Shown: positions 17,557-24,838 of the stretch, in pieces
Layout: each line of letters starts with the position of its first letter
How positions within the stretch are numbered: position 1 is the first letter of the stretch
Assembly: GCA_000436835.1 (NCBI GenBank)
Contig: FR889113.1
Span: 1-27,263 of the forward strand
Reading direction: 5' to 3'
From: Eubacterium sp. CAG:251
Lineage (GTDB): Bacteria; Bacillota; Clostridia; Oscillospirales; Acutalibacteraceae
Length of the DNA stretch: 27,263 nt
Notes under the pieces: model-generated
What the model was told of the DNA's origin: nothing
What the model saw: only the letters and a program-made list of their open reading frames with translations
Database searches by the model: none
Made by a program: the position numbers and the translations under genes

Positions 17557-18097
17557 TTTTACCCTCCTGAATTTCCTTGATTTTATCACGGATAACAGCA
17601 GCATCCTCAAATCTCTGCTCGTTTATTGCCGCTTTCATTTGCTCTTGCAATGATTCAAGTTCGCTTTTTTCCTGTGACACGCTTTCTTCTTTTGCACTGT
17701 CCTTAACTTCATTATCCTCACTGTAAGAAACAAATTTTCCTATATGCTTTGTTTTACCGTGAATTTTCCTGATAGAAGGCTCAAGCTTTTCCTCGAACTT
17801 GTCATAACAATCGGCACAACCCATTCTGCCGCTTTGAACAATATCGTTAAAAGATGAGCCGCAACTACGGCATCTGTCAACCCCGGCAAGCGAATTCATA
17901 GCCGCAACACCTGCGCCGAGGAAATTGCCAAGGAAAGTATCGCCGAACATTTCGCTCATAGTCGGCATACGAAATTCATCCATAACACCGAGTTCTTTTG
18001 CACATTCACTGCAAAGATGCAGTTCCTCCTTATGACCGTTTATATTTCTTTTAATAAAAGTAGTTGCTTCATTTTGATTACAATGTTGACAACGCAT
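17549..18097 (-). CDS. mcsA: McsA, zinc-binding activator of McsB
   Basis: A 182-residue protein with two four-Cys zinc sites: CQHC at 3-6 with CSEC at about 29-32, and CRSC with CADC in the middle. The C-terminus carries a UVR motif (about 145-180; LESLQEQMKAAINEQRFEDAAVIRDKIKEI). In Bacillus, McsA binds and activates McsB and contacts ClpC and CtsR. All zinc ligands seem intact, in contrast to the altered McsB next door. Start ATG 18097 has TAGGAGG upstream. It is 12 bases after ctsR and overlaps mcsB by 8 bases. Confidence 0.95.
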   Translation of the reverse strand: MRCQHCNQNEATTFIKRNINGHKEELHLCSECAKELGVMDEFRMPTMSEMFGDTFLGNFLGAGVAAMNSLAGVDRCRSCGSSFNDIVQSGRMGCADCYDKFEEKLEPSIRKIHGKTKHIGKFVSYSEDNEVKDSAKEESVSQEKSELESLQEQMKAAINEQRFEDAAVIRDKIKEIQEGKNE

Positions 18098-18109
18098 AAT
18101 AAATACCTC

Positions 18110-18559
18110 CTAATCAACATATGCTAAAAGCATCTGTTTGAGCAAGCTTGCTCTGATTTGATTTTTAATTTCTGTTTCGACGCCTTTAAAATTGTTGTCA
18201 GATACAACTGACATCATAATTCTTCCGGCTTTATCGCTTAATAAACCTTGATAATGCAAATTATAGATATTTGCCTTTGCACTTTTTTCGTCTATAGAAT
18301 TACCTATAGAGTTTACAAGCGACATTAATGCATTTTCTTTTGTTGCGGCACGGGTAATCATAATGTATCCTCCGCCGCCACGCCTTGATTCAATTCTGTA
18401 ACCCTGTTCAGGCGTAAAACGTGATGTAATCACATAATTTATTTGACTTGGAACACAGCCGAGCTGTTGTGCCAAATCGTTACGCTGAATTTGGATTGTT
18501 GATGTGTTATCATCAAACATATTTAGAATCATATCTGCTATCGCATCACTCAGCTTCAT
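18110..18559 (-). CDS. ctsR: transcriptional repressor of class III stress genes, CtsR
   Basis: A dimeric winged-helix repressor that binds tandem heptad operators in front of clp genes. The 149-residue protein begins MKLSDAIADMILNMF and has the DNA-binding helix region (DLAQQLGCVPSQINYVITSRFTP, written in part) and the wing with the glycine-rich, heat-sensing R-R-G-G-G-G-Y-I loop. ATG 18559 fits both the family and the AAGGAAG site upstream; a longer frame to 18589 does not. First gene of ctsR-mcsA-mcsB-clpC. Three CtsR-type boxes lie upstream at 18639-18729, so it should repress itself. Confidence 0.97.
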   Translation of the reverse strand: MKLSDAIADMILNMFDDNTSTIQIQRNDLAQQLGCVPSQINYVITSRFTPEQGYRIESRRGGGGYIMITRAATKENALMSLVNSIGNSIDEKSAKANIYNLHYQGLLSDKAGRIMMSVVSDNNFKGVETEIKNQIRASLLKQMLLAYVD

Positions 18560-18638
18560 TTTCCAATCACTTCCTTTTAGTTTGGTCACAAGCCTGACAT
18601 TTTACACACTCTTTATTTCTCATTAATCTGTGTTTGTC

Positions 18639-18655
18639 TTTGACTTTCTTTGACC
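18639..18655 (-). promoter_or_regulatory. CtsR operator 1
   Basis: On the minus strand GGTCAAA-GAA-AGTCAAA, a full match to the CtsR consensus RGTCAAA-NAN-RGTCAAA. It lies 11 bases downstream of the -10 box, around the start of transcription. Confidence 0.95.
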
Positions 18656-18665
18656 TTCTATTGTG

Positions 18666-18694
18666 ATAATAGCACAATGGTCAGAGAAAGTCAA
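18666..18694 (-). promoter_or_regulatory. sigma-A promoter of the ctsR-mcsA-mcsB-clpC operon
   Basis: On the minus strand TTGACT (18694-18689) and TATTAT (18671-18666) are 17 bases apart, with TGC before the -10 (extended -10). The -35 is part of the inverted CtsR-like box at 18679-18695. Confidence 0.85.
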
Positions 18695-18695
18695 G
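18679..18695 (+). promoter_or_regulatory. CtsR-like operator 2 (inverted, imperfect)
   Basis: On the plus strand GGTCAGA-GAA-AGTCAAG, two mismatches to the consensus and opposite in direction to the other two boxes. It covers the -35 box. Confidence 0.6.
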
Positions 18696-18712
18696 AACTT
18701 TTTTAAAATTTT

Positions 18713-18729
18713 TTTGACTTTTTTTGACC
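18713..18729 (-). promoter_or_regulatory. CtsR operator 3
   Basis: On the minus strand GGTCAAA-AAA-AGTCAAA, a full consensus match, about 20 bases upstream of the -35 box. Confidence 0.9.
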
Positions 18730-18767
18730 TTCGTTATTTTTGCATAAAATCAAGTGCTTTGAAACAT

Positions 18768-18795
18768 AAAAAAATAGGGCGAACATTGTTCGCCC
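18768..18795 (-). terminator. terminator of the ispF-ending operon
   Basis: gggcgaac (18777-18784) pairs with gttcgccc (18788-18795) around a 3-base loop. On the minus strand a run ATTTTTTT follows. It lies 20 bases below the ispF stop codon. Confidence 0.85.
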
Positions 18796-18814
18796 CAATA
18801 ATATTATTAATATT

Positions 18815-19288
18815 TTATTTGTTATCAATTAAGCATACAGCGTGAGCCGCTATACCCTCTTTCTTACCCGTAAAGCCTAAACCTTCCTCAGTTGTTGCTT
18901 TAACCGATACAAAGTCAAAATCAAGATTACAGGCATTTGCAATATTTTTTCTCATTTGTTCAATATAAGGTGCCATTTTGGGAGTTTGGGCAAGAATGGT
19001 AGAATCAATATTAATTATTTTATATCCTTTTAACGATACCTGCCGAACAACCTCTTCAAGAAGCTTTAAGCTGTCGGCACCTTTCCACTTATCATCTGTA
19101 TCGGGAAAAAGATGGCCGATATCGCCCATAGCGGCAGCCCCTAAAATTGCATCTGAAATTGCATGAAGAAGAACATCGGCATCACTATGGCCTAAAAGAC
19201 CAAGATTGCACGGAATATCAACTCCGCCGATTATACATTTTCTGCCGTCAACAAGCTTATGAACGTCATATCCGTGACCTATTCTCAT
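18815..19288 (-). CDS. ispF: 2-C-methyl-D-erythritol 2,4-cyclodiphosphate synthase
   Basis: The fifth enzyme of the MEP isoprenoid pathway: it cyclises CDP-methylerythritol 2-phosphate with release of CMP. It is a cytoplasmic trimer using a divalent metal. The 157 residues include the metal-binding RIGHGYDVHKL (Asp8, His10), LLGHSDADVLLHAISDA, GDIGHLFPDTD and the C-terminal KATTEEGLGFTGKKEGI. The start overlaps the ispD stop as TAATG, so the two genes are translationally coupled. It is the last gene of a six-gene operon. Confidence 0.97.
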   Translation of the reverse strand: MRIGHGYDVHKLVDGRKCIIGGVDIPCNLGLLGHSDADVLLHAISDAILGAAAMGDIGHLFPDTDDKWKGADSLKLLEEVVRQVSLKGYKIINIDSTILAQTPKMAPYIEQMRKNIANACNLDFDFVSVKATTEEGLGFTGKKEGIAAHAVCLIDNK

Positions 19289-19965
19289 TATTTTTCACCT
19301 CTTGAATTAAGTATTGATACCGCCGTCGGTATATCCTCGGGAGTTGTTATTTTAATATTAGAATACTCCCCTATCACAACATAAACACTCTCATTCATAT
19401 TTTCAAGCAATTTGCAATCATCTGTAAAATCTTTCCCCTGCTCAGTTGCCAAATTCATTGCAGATACATATTTATCAAACTTAAATATTTGCGGCGTTTG
19501 AATAGCGATAAGGCTTGAACGCTCGGGAGTATCAATAATTTTGTTGTCCTTATCAATAACCTTAATCGTATCTTTAACAGGGACACCTACTGCCGCCGCA
19601 CCGTACTTCATTGCCGCCTTTAGTGTAGCTTTTATTTCATTGGCTGTTACAAGTGGGCGTGCGCCGTCATGAATAATAAGTAAATCGCAAGCATCTATTA
19701 CTTTAACGGCATTTGAAACGCTTTCCTGACGGGAATTACCGCCAATGCAATAGGTAACGTTATATTTTAAAAGCACATCTTTAAACAAAGGAATATCGTT
19801 TTCCCTTACAACAACTATAATATTATCTATCTCATCAATACTCGAAAAGGTTTTAACTGTACGCTCAATAACGGTCATGTTATTGATTTCAAGAAGAAGT
19901 TTACTTTTATCCGCTTTCATTCTTGTACCGTTTCCTGCCGCTAATATTATTGCTGTATTACTCAT
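19288..19965 (-). CDS. ispD: 2-C-methyl-D-erythritol 4-phosphate cytidylyltransferase
   Basis: The third enzyme of the MEP pathway: it joins CTP and methylerythritol phosphate to give CDP-methylerythritol. The 225 residues show the nucleotide-binding IILAAGNGTRMKADKSKLLLE, the GGNSRQESVSNA segment, LLIIHDGARPLV and VPVKDTIK. Neighbouring ispF is fused to ispD in some bacteria; here they are separate but overlapping. The start overlaps the end of rqcH by 8 bases. The intermediate step, IspE, is not in the window. Confidence 0.96.
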   Translation of the reverse strand: MSNTAIILAAGNGTRMKADKSKLLLEINNMTVIERTVKTFSSIDEIDNIIVVVRENDIPLFKDVLLKYNVTYCIGGNSRQESVSNAVKVIDACDLLIIHDGARPLVTANEIKATLKAAMKYGAAAVGVPVKDTIKVIDKDNKIIDTPERSSLIAIQTPQIFKFDKYVSAMNLATEQGKDFTDDCKLLENMNESVYVVIGEYSNIKITTPEDIPTAVSILNSRGEK

Positions 19966-21634
19966 CTTTTAAACTCTCCACTTCATCAATGGTAGGGGTT
20001 GCAAATTCGGTTTTATAAGGGTCATAAACAACAAAGCCCGGCTTTGCACCGTTAGGTTTTCTTACGTTTTTCACCAAAGTATAATCTACGGCAACGTTTG
20101 ATGATTCTCTTGCCTTGCTAAAATAAGCGGCAATAACAGCGCAATCGTGAATTGCCCCATCGCTTATTTGATTACCGGAAGTTTCGCAAATAACGTGACT
20201 GCCTGCGGCTGACTGAACGTGAAACCATGTATCATAATTTTTCGCCGTTTTCATGGTTAGCTTATCATTCATAATATTGTTTCTTCCGACATACACGTCA
20301 AATCCGTCACGTGTCTTAAAATGCATAGGTTTCAACGATTTTTGTTCCTTTTTCTTATCGTTTCCTTTTTTTATATATCCCTGAGATGCAAGTTCAGCTT
20401 TAATTGCAGTAATTTCGCCGTCGGTTTCAGCCCTTGAAAGCGAATCGATTACACTTTCAAAATAATTTGCTTCATCGTTTGCTTCGTTGATAAATTCATT
20501 AAGTTTACTTTCTGCAACTTGCTTTTTGCGATACTCTTTATAGTATTTTTGTGAATTTTGCGACGGAGTAAGCATTATATCGGCAGGAATACGAACAATT
20601 TTATTATTGTCATAATAATTTTCCAAATCGTAATAAGGCACACCTTTTTCAAGGCGATACATATTAGCCGCAATCAAATCGCCGAAAAGCTTATAAGTTT
20701 CCTTATCCTTGCAATCCTCAAGCTCCTGCGTTCTGTTAATCGCTTTTCTTACTGCTCTTTCCTGCAAAGTTGTAACGGTTTTAAACAAGTCTGCACTCCT
20801 TGCTTTAATTCGCATTAATCTTACACGTTCATAATAGAAATAATCAAGAAGTTGAGAAAAGGTGTCATAATGATTTATTGTTGCAAGGTTATCATACTGC
20901 TTGATATCAATAAAAGCAAAATCCTTTGGAGCATCGGTAAATACAACGGTCGGAGTAGGATTTTGAGCTTGCTTTTTAAATTCATCAAGAGTTAATCCAT
21001 ATTCAAATTCACGGCAAATAATAGGAGAAACACCTTTTATTGCTTCCATTACCGCTTTATACATACCTTTGCGGCTTTGTGCAATTTTCTCTCTTATTTT
21101 CTCAATATCGTCCGTAAAAATATTAAGCTTATCCTGCTTAGGCGGTGCAACATAAGTCACCCCCGGCAAAACCTCTCTGATATGCGACTTATTTTCGTCA
21201 ACACGCTTCATTGAATCAATAATTTTTCCGTCTTTGCCGACAAAAATAATATTAGAATATTTACCCATTATTTCAATAATGAGCGAATAATTTGTTTTAT
21301 CTCCGAGTTCGTCTGTGCCTGAAAAATTAATTTTCAAAATACGTTCAAGATTGTCTTGCTCAATATCGGTAACCCAAGCACCTGCAAGCCTCTTCCTCAG
21401 CAAAAGGCAAAACATGGGTGGTTTTGCAGGATTTTCGGGCGGAAATTCCGTGAAATGAATACGAGCAGCATCTGCATTGCAGGATAAAAGAAGTTTTTTA
21501 CTGCCTTGCCTTGAACGAAGATTAATAATAATTTCATCTTTAGACGGCTGATGAATTTTATCGACTCTGCTGTCAATTGCAAATTGAGCTATTTCATTTT
21601 TTAAATGGTATAAAAAAATTCCGTCAAGTGCCAT
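19958..21634 (-). CDS. rqcH: RqcH / NFACT-family ribosome quality control factor
   Basis: A 558-residue NFACT protein (formerly 'fibronectin-binding protein A'). In Bacillus, RqcH binds split 50S subunits blocked by peptidyl-tRNA and adds an alanine tail that marks the stalled chain for degradation. Visible are the NFACT-N domain (MALDGIFLYHLKNEI, PPMFCLLLRKRLAGA, EIMGKYSNIIFV), a long middle coiled coil (about 280-420), and the C-terminal NFACT-R domain (KTRDGFDVYVGRNNIMND, TWFHVQSAAGSHVI). The Asp97-Arg98 pair of the Bacillus protein is Glu97-Arg98 here, a conservative change. It overlaps ispD and follows the Nif3 gene by two bases. ClpCP is a natural partner, and clpC is close. Confidence 0.93.
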   Translation of the reverse strand: MALDGIFLYHLKNEIAQFAIDSRVDKIHQPSKDEIIINLRSRQGSKKLLLSCNADAARIHFTEFPPENPAKPPMFCLLLRKRLAGAWVTDIEQDNLERILKINFSGTDELGDKTNYSLIIEIMGKYSNIIFVGKDGKIIDSMKRVDENKSHIREVLPGVTYVAPPKQDKLNIFTDDIEKIREKIAQSRKGMYKAVMEAIKGVSPIICREFEYGLTLDEFKKQAQNPTPTVVFTDAPKDFAFIDIKQYDNLATINHYDTFSQLLDYFYYERVRLMRIKARSADLFKTVTTLQERAVRKAINRTQELEDCKDKETYKLFGDLIAANMYRLEKGVPYYDLENYYDNNKIVRIPADIMLTPSQNSQKYYKEYRKKQVAESKLNEFINEANDEANYFESVIDSLSRAETDGEITAIKAELASQGYIKKGNDKKKEQKSLKPMHFKTRDGFDVYVGRNNIMNDKLTMKTAKNYDTWFHVQSAAGSHVICETSGNQISDGAIHDCAVIAAYFSKARESSNVAVDYTLVKNVRKPNGAKPGFVVYDPYKTEFATPTIDEVESLKDE

Positions 21635-21636
21635 AA

Positions 21637-22383
21637 TTATATTTCCAATACAGGATTTGAAACAGGTGCAACAATAAATTCTACCTCTTCAAATTCCTTT
21701 TCAAGTTTCTCTTTAAGCATAAGAAACGGTACATTTTCCGTTTCAAAATGACCCGCATTAATCACTGCAAAGCCTGACTCCGAAGCATCAAGCATTTCGT
21801 GATATTTTAAGTCGCTTGTAACAAAGCAATCTGCGTTTTGCATAGCATCATTTATAAATTCACCGCAAGCGCCACCGCCGACAGCAACTGTTTTTATCAT
21901 TTTATCTGTATCTGTATACCTCAGCCCGTGAGTATCAAGTGTTTCCCCGACCAAAACGGCAAAATCATCAATACTCATTTCTCGTTCTAACTCACCGACA
22001 ACAACATAACCGTTTTCAAGTTTTCTTGTATTTTTTAAATCAAGCAGCTTTGCAAGATTATCGTTAATGCCGCCTGCAGCCTTATCATACGAAGTATGCG
22101 CACACATCGTCGCAATATCGTTATTAATAAGTTCATAAACCGCCGTGCCTTTAACAATTTTCTTTACAGGATTAAAAATAATAGGATGATGAGTTAATAA
22201 AAGGTCCGCCTCAACGCTTTTTGCATAATCAGCCGCAGCCTTAGTGCCGTCAAGTGCCATAACAACCGTTGAAACAGTCTTTTCCTCATCGCCTAAAATA
22301 AAGCCTGAATTGTCCCATTCCTCCATTTCATTATAAGGAGCAATAGAATTTATGTAATTATATATATCCTTGACCAAGGTCAT
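21637..22383 (-). CDS. Nif3-like dinuclear metal centre protein (YqfO/YbgI family)
   Basis: A 248-residue Nif3 family protein, a hexameric ring with a two-metal site; some members act as GTP cyclohydrolase type I homologues, but the usual function is not settled. Metal-binding landmarks are present: EEWDNSGFILGD, LLLTHHPIIFNPV, CAHTSYDKAAGGIND and the C-terminal NAGHFETENV. It is the short form, without the PII-like insert of some Firmicutes proteins. The start overlaps the trmK stop as ATGA. Pairing of Nif3 with TrmK is common in Firmicutes. Confidence 0.93.
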   Translation of the reverse strand: MTLVKDIYNYINSIAPYNEMEEWDNSGFILGDEEKTVSTVVMALDGTKAAADYAKSVEADLLLTHHPIIFNPVKKIVKGTAVYELINNDIATMCAHTSYDKAAGGINDNLAKLLDLKNTRKLENGYVVVGELEREMSIDDFAVLVGETLDTHGLRYTDTDKMIKTVAVGGGACGEFINDAMQNADCFVTSDLKYHEMLDASESGFAVINAGHFETENVPFLMLKEKLEKEFEEVEFIVAPVSNPVLEI

Positions 22384-23012
22384 AAGATTTCCTCCACTGC
22401 CGAAATAACATCACTTAAATCGGCACCTGATTTTGATTTATTTTTAAGATAATTTAAAAGATGCAAAAAGTATTCCTTTTGTGAAAAGTCCGTAATATTT
22501 CCCAAGAAATAATCCTTTGGAACTTTAGGAGTAATTTTCCCTGTAAAATTTGCGTCAAAAATGCTGTATGAATGCTTTGCGTCGGTTACAATAAAATCAT
22601 TATTTATTTCAAAACCGTTGTCATAAAGATATTTTCTTGCTATTTCAGGATGGGTCATGGGCTGTAAAATCAAATGAAGTTCATTAACAAAGTCGCAATT
22701 AGAAAGAATATCAACTATTAATTCAGCACCCATTCCGGCAATAATAACAGTATCACATTCGCCCCTATCGAGCTTTTCAAGACCGTTTGAAAGCCTTGTC
22801 AAAATAACATCCTCAAAACCCTCGTTTTTCACAAGAGACTTGCAAGAGGCAAGCGGTTTTTCATTTATATCCATTGCAACGACAAATGGTGATATTTTAT
22901 TTTCAACAAGATATACAGGAATATATCCGTGGTCTGTTCCGACATCAGCAACAGACGAGCCCGATTCAACAAGGCTCGCCACTGCATTCAGTCTTTTAGA
23001 TAAGCTAACCAT
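22380..23012 (-). CDS. trmK: tRNA (adenine-22-N1)-methyltransferase
   Basis: A Rossmann-fold, SAM-dependent enzyme that makes m1A22 in tRNA. The 210 residues begin with LSKRLNAVASLVESGSSVADVGTDHGY, where V-A-D-V-G-T-D-H-G-Y is the SAM-binding motif I, and include VIIAGMGAELIVDIL and LILQPMTHPE, typical of the TrmK/YqfN family. The start overlaps the stop of the DUF1858 gene as TAATG, and its end overlaps the Nif3 gene as ATGA. Confidence 0.93.
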   Translation of the reverse strand: MVSLSKRLNAVASLVESGSSVADVGTDHGYIPVYLVENKISPFVVAMDINEKPLASCKSLVKNEGFEDVILTRLSNGLEKLDRGECDTVIIAGMGAELIVDILSNCDFVNELHLILQPMTHPEIARKYLYDNGFEINNDFIVTDAKHSYSIFDANFTGKITPKVPKDYFLGNITDFSQKEYFLHLLNYLKNKSKSGADLSDVISAVEEIL

Positions 23013-23206
23013 TAACCTACCTGCGCATTAAGCTTTTCAACAAGCTCATCTGCATCTGTACCGTGAACTGCACAAGCATCTGCAATTGATTCGCCTCTTG
23101 AAGCAGGGCAACCAAGGCAATGCATACCAATCTCTAAAAAGAGAGGTGCCGTATCAGGATATGCGTCAAGAACGTCACCAATAATAGTATCCTTAGTAAT
23201 TTCCAT
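23012..23206 (-). CDS. DUF1858 protein (hybrid-cluster-associated redox disulfide domain)
   Basis: Sixty-four residues: MEITKDTIIGDVLDAYPD, GMHCLGCPASRGESI, with a C-x-x-C pair (C30, C33). This is the small DUF1858 domain often found beside hybrid cluster protein genes or fused to other redox proteins, with the two cysteines as a probable redox disulfide. The role here is unknown. It is the first gene of the trmK-Nif3-rqcH-ispD-ispF operon, with AGGAG upstream of ATG 23206, and overlaps trmK by one base. Confidence 0.88.
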   Translation of the reverse strand: MEITKDTIIGDVLDAYPDTAPLFLEIGMHCLGCPASRGESIADACAVHGTDADELVEKLNAQVG

Positions 23207-23299
23207 AGTATAAAACTCCTTTTCACATCTTTTTGAGACAATTATATTTTAACCAAATAATCATCTACTAAAGATATTTATAACACATTTATTATTTCA

Positions 23300-23328
23300 T
23301 TGCAAGTTCAATAAAAATATGTTAATAT
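23300..23328 (+). promoter_or_regulatory. candidate promoter of the DUF4364 gene
   Basis: TTGCAA (23300-23305) and TAATAT (23323-23328) are 17 bases apart, about 33 bases above the start codon. The region is very AT-rich, so the -10 is uncertain; TATAAT at 23328-23333 is an alternative with poor spacing. Confidence 0.4.
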
Positions 23329-23360
23329 ATAATTTGTAATTTAGAAGGACGGTGAAATGC

Positions 23361-23933
23361 TTGGAAAAAGAATATAACCCTGCATTACAATTTGATGCAT
23401 TTACTGCCGGAATTGAGGACGGAGGCTTACGTTCAAGCTCATCAATAGCTATTCTTGCCTGTTATATAATCGCAAGAAGTGAGGAAAAATTGACTAAGAA
23501 AAATGTTGTTGACGCTCTTGTTGAAGGCAAAATTGCAAATTATTTTGAAATCACAAGTGCAATTTCAAAAATGATAAAAACCGATAATCTTGTTGAGGGT
23601 GAGGACGGATATTTATCTGTCACAAGCAAATGCGCATTTAATGTTGAAATGCTTGAGAACGATTTACCTATCACTATAAGAGAAAAAGCGGTTGAGCTTG
23701 CGGCAAAAACAGCAAGGCTTGAAATATACAAAAAGGAAAACAAAGCAACCGTTGAAAAGGACGGCGACAAATATAAGGTAACGCTTCACGTAAGCGATAA
23801 AAATTGCGATTTTATGGTGCTTAGCTTATATTTCCCATCAGAAGCACAGGCTCAGGTTGTAAAAGAAAAATTCCAAACTCACCCCGGCGAAGTGTATGAA
23901 AATTTAATTAACTCAATTTTTTCAAATAATTAA
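23361..23933 (+). CDS. DUF4364 family protein
   Basis: A 190-residue soluble protein with the DUF4364 hallmark F-x-A-G-x-E-x-G-G-L-R-S-S-S near the N-terminus, followed by a winged-helix-like region (LTKKNVVDALVEGKIANYFEITSAISKMIK) and an alpha/beta C-terminal half. The family is found in clostridia, and its function is not known; the fold suggests DNA binding or a related role. I prefer TTG 23361 because GGTGA lies five bases upstream; GTG 23352 is too near the AAGGA site. It is divergent from the DUF1858 operon and probably co-transcribed with the next gene, 17 bases on. Confidence 0.82.
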   Translation: MEKEYNPALQFDAFTAGIEDGGLRSSSSIAILACYIIARSEEKLTKKNVVDALVEGKIANYFEITSAISKMIKTDNLVEGEDGYLSVTSKCAFNVEMLENDLPITIREKAVELAAKTARLEIYKKENKATVEKDGDKYKVTLHVSDKNCDFMVLSLYFPSEAQAQVVKEKFQTHPGEVYENLINSIFSNN

Positions 23934-23950
23934 TATATGAGGAATAAAAA

Positions 23951-24202
23951 ATGAAAAACACAATAAAGAATATTTTAGTTTTATTATTATCAATCATAAT
24001 TTCATTCATTTTCATTTACTTATTTATATTTTTCGGCGGTTCTAAGCTATTTGAAAGCGGAGATGTAATTTTAAAAGAACTTGGAGTTTCAATAATTATA
24101 GGCACACTTGTGTTTTGGATTATAAAAATAAATAAAACGAGCTACGAAAAAATCGAAGAATTAGAAAAAAGAGTTGAAGAATTAGAAAATAAGAATAAAT
24201 AA
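23951..24202 (+). CDS. small membrane protein with a C-terminal coiled coil
   Basis: Eighty-three residues with two membrane helices (about 6-28 and 43-61) and a cytoplasmic tail YEKIEELEKRVEELENK that is an ideal short coiled coil. No family recognised. The start ATG has GAGG eight bases upstream. It follows the DUF4364 gene on the same strand and is closed by the terminator at 24207-24236. A link in function with DUF4364 is only suggested by the arrangement. Confidence 0.7.
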   Translation: MKNTIKNILVLLLSIIISFIFIYLFIFFGGSKLFESGDVILKELGVSIIIGTLVFWIIKINKTSYEKIEELEKRVEELENKNK

Positions 24203-24206
24203 CGAC

Positions 24207-24236
24207 AAAAAGCGTACCCTCATGGGTACGCTTTTT
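24207..24236. terminator. bidirectional terminator
   Basis: A perfect 13-bp stem (24207-24219 with 24224-24236, aaaaagcgtaccc/gggtacgcttttt) has a 4-base loop and runs of A and T on the two flanks. It ends both the plus-strand gene pair and the minus-strand ylxM-ffh-rpsP-khpA operon. Confidence 0.93.
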
Positions 24237-24248
24237 AAATAGCAATGA

Positions 24249-24482
24249 TTAATCTATTTCTACAGAAATTTTTGCATCATTTCTTGTTGCTGCAGCACGC
24301 ATAACAACACGGATAGCCTTGGCAATTCTGCCCTGCTTACCGATTACTCTGCCCATATCCTCTTCAGCTACGTGGAGATGATATACAATTACACCCTCTT
24401 CGTCAGGTTCGCTAACATCAACAGAAATTGCATCAGGATTTTGAACCAATCCTTTAGTGATAGAAATCAACAAATCCTTCAA
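24249..24482 (-). CDS. khpA: KhpA-family KH-domain RNA-binding protein
   Basis: A 77-residue single KH-domain protein (YlqC/KhpA). It has the RNA-gripping GKQG loop at 48-51 in VIGKQGRIAKAIRVVMRAAA. In Gram-positives KhpA binds many RNAs, with KhpB, and affects cell size and division. I chose TTG 24482 because AGGAGG lies seven bases upstream; the in-frame GTG 24491 overlaps that site. It lies 43 bases after rpsP, its usual neighbour, and ends the operon before the terminator. Confidence 0.92.
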   Translation of the reverse strand: MKDLLISITKGLVQNPDAISVDVSEPDEEGVIVYHLHVAEEDMGRVIGKQGRIAKAIRVVMRAAATRNDAKISVEID

Positions 24483-24525
24483 AGAAAACACCTCCTGAAT
24501 AAATCTTTGCCAAAATAATCAAAGA

Positions 24526-24768
24526 TTAAAGGATGCCTTCTTTTTTAAGAATGCTCTTAACTGTGTCAGTTGGCTGTGCGCCGTTAGCAATCCACTTCTT
24601 AGCCTTTTCTGCATCAATCTTGATTTCAGCAGGGTCAACCATTGTGTTATATGTGCCGATTTCTTCGATGAAACGACCGTCACGTGGATATCTTGAATCT
24701 GCTACTACTACACGATAGAAAGGAGCTTTCTTTGCGCCCATACGACGAAGTCTGATTTTTACTGCCAT
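24526..24768 (-). CDS. rpsP: 30S ribosomal protein S16
   Basis: Eighty residues, the usual length, starting MAVKIRLRRMGAKKAPFYRVV and continuing with VADSRYPRDGRFIEEIGTYN, typical of S16 in the 30S body. The start ATG has GGAGG upstream. In most Firmicutes rimM, trmD and rplS follow rpsP-khpA; here the operon stops after khpA. Confidence 0.98.
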   Translation of the reverse strand: MAVKIRLRRMGAKKAPFYRVVVADSRYPRDGRFIEEIGTYNTMVDPAEIKIDAEKAKKWIANGAQPTDTVKSILKKEGIL

Positions 24769-24811
24769 TTTAAATTACCTCCAAAAGTAAATATATGTAT
24801 TTTTATTTTTT

Positions 24812-24827
24812 CCAAACTGTTGTTTGG
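24812..24827 (-). other. small hairpin between ffh and rpsP
   Basis: ccaaac pairs with gtttgg across a 4-base loop. On the minus strand it is followed by A residues, not T, so it is not an intrinsic terminator. It could be an RNA processing or stability element that sets rpsP apart from ffh; this is speculative. Confidence 0.25.
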
Positions 24828-24838
24828 CTGTTTATAAA

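Noticed and set aside
24812..24827. Terminator between ffh and rpsP
   Set aside because: The hairpin is followed by A residues on the minus strand rather than T, so it should not stop transcription.
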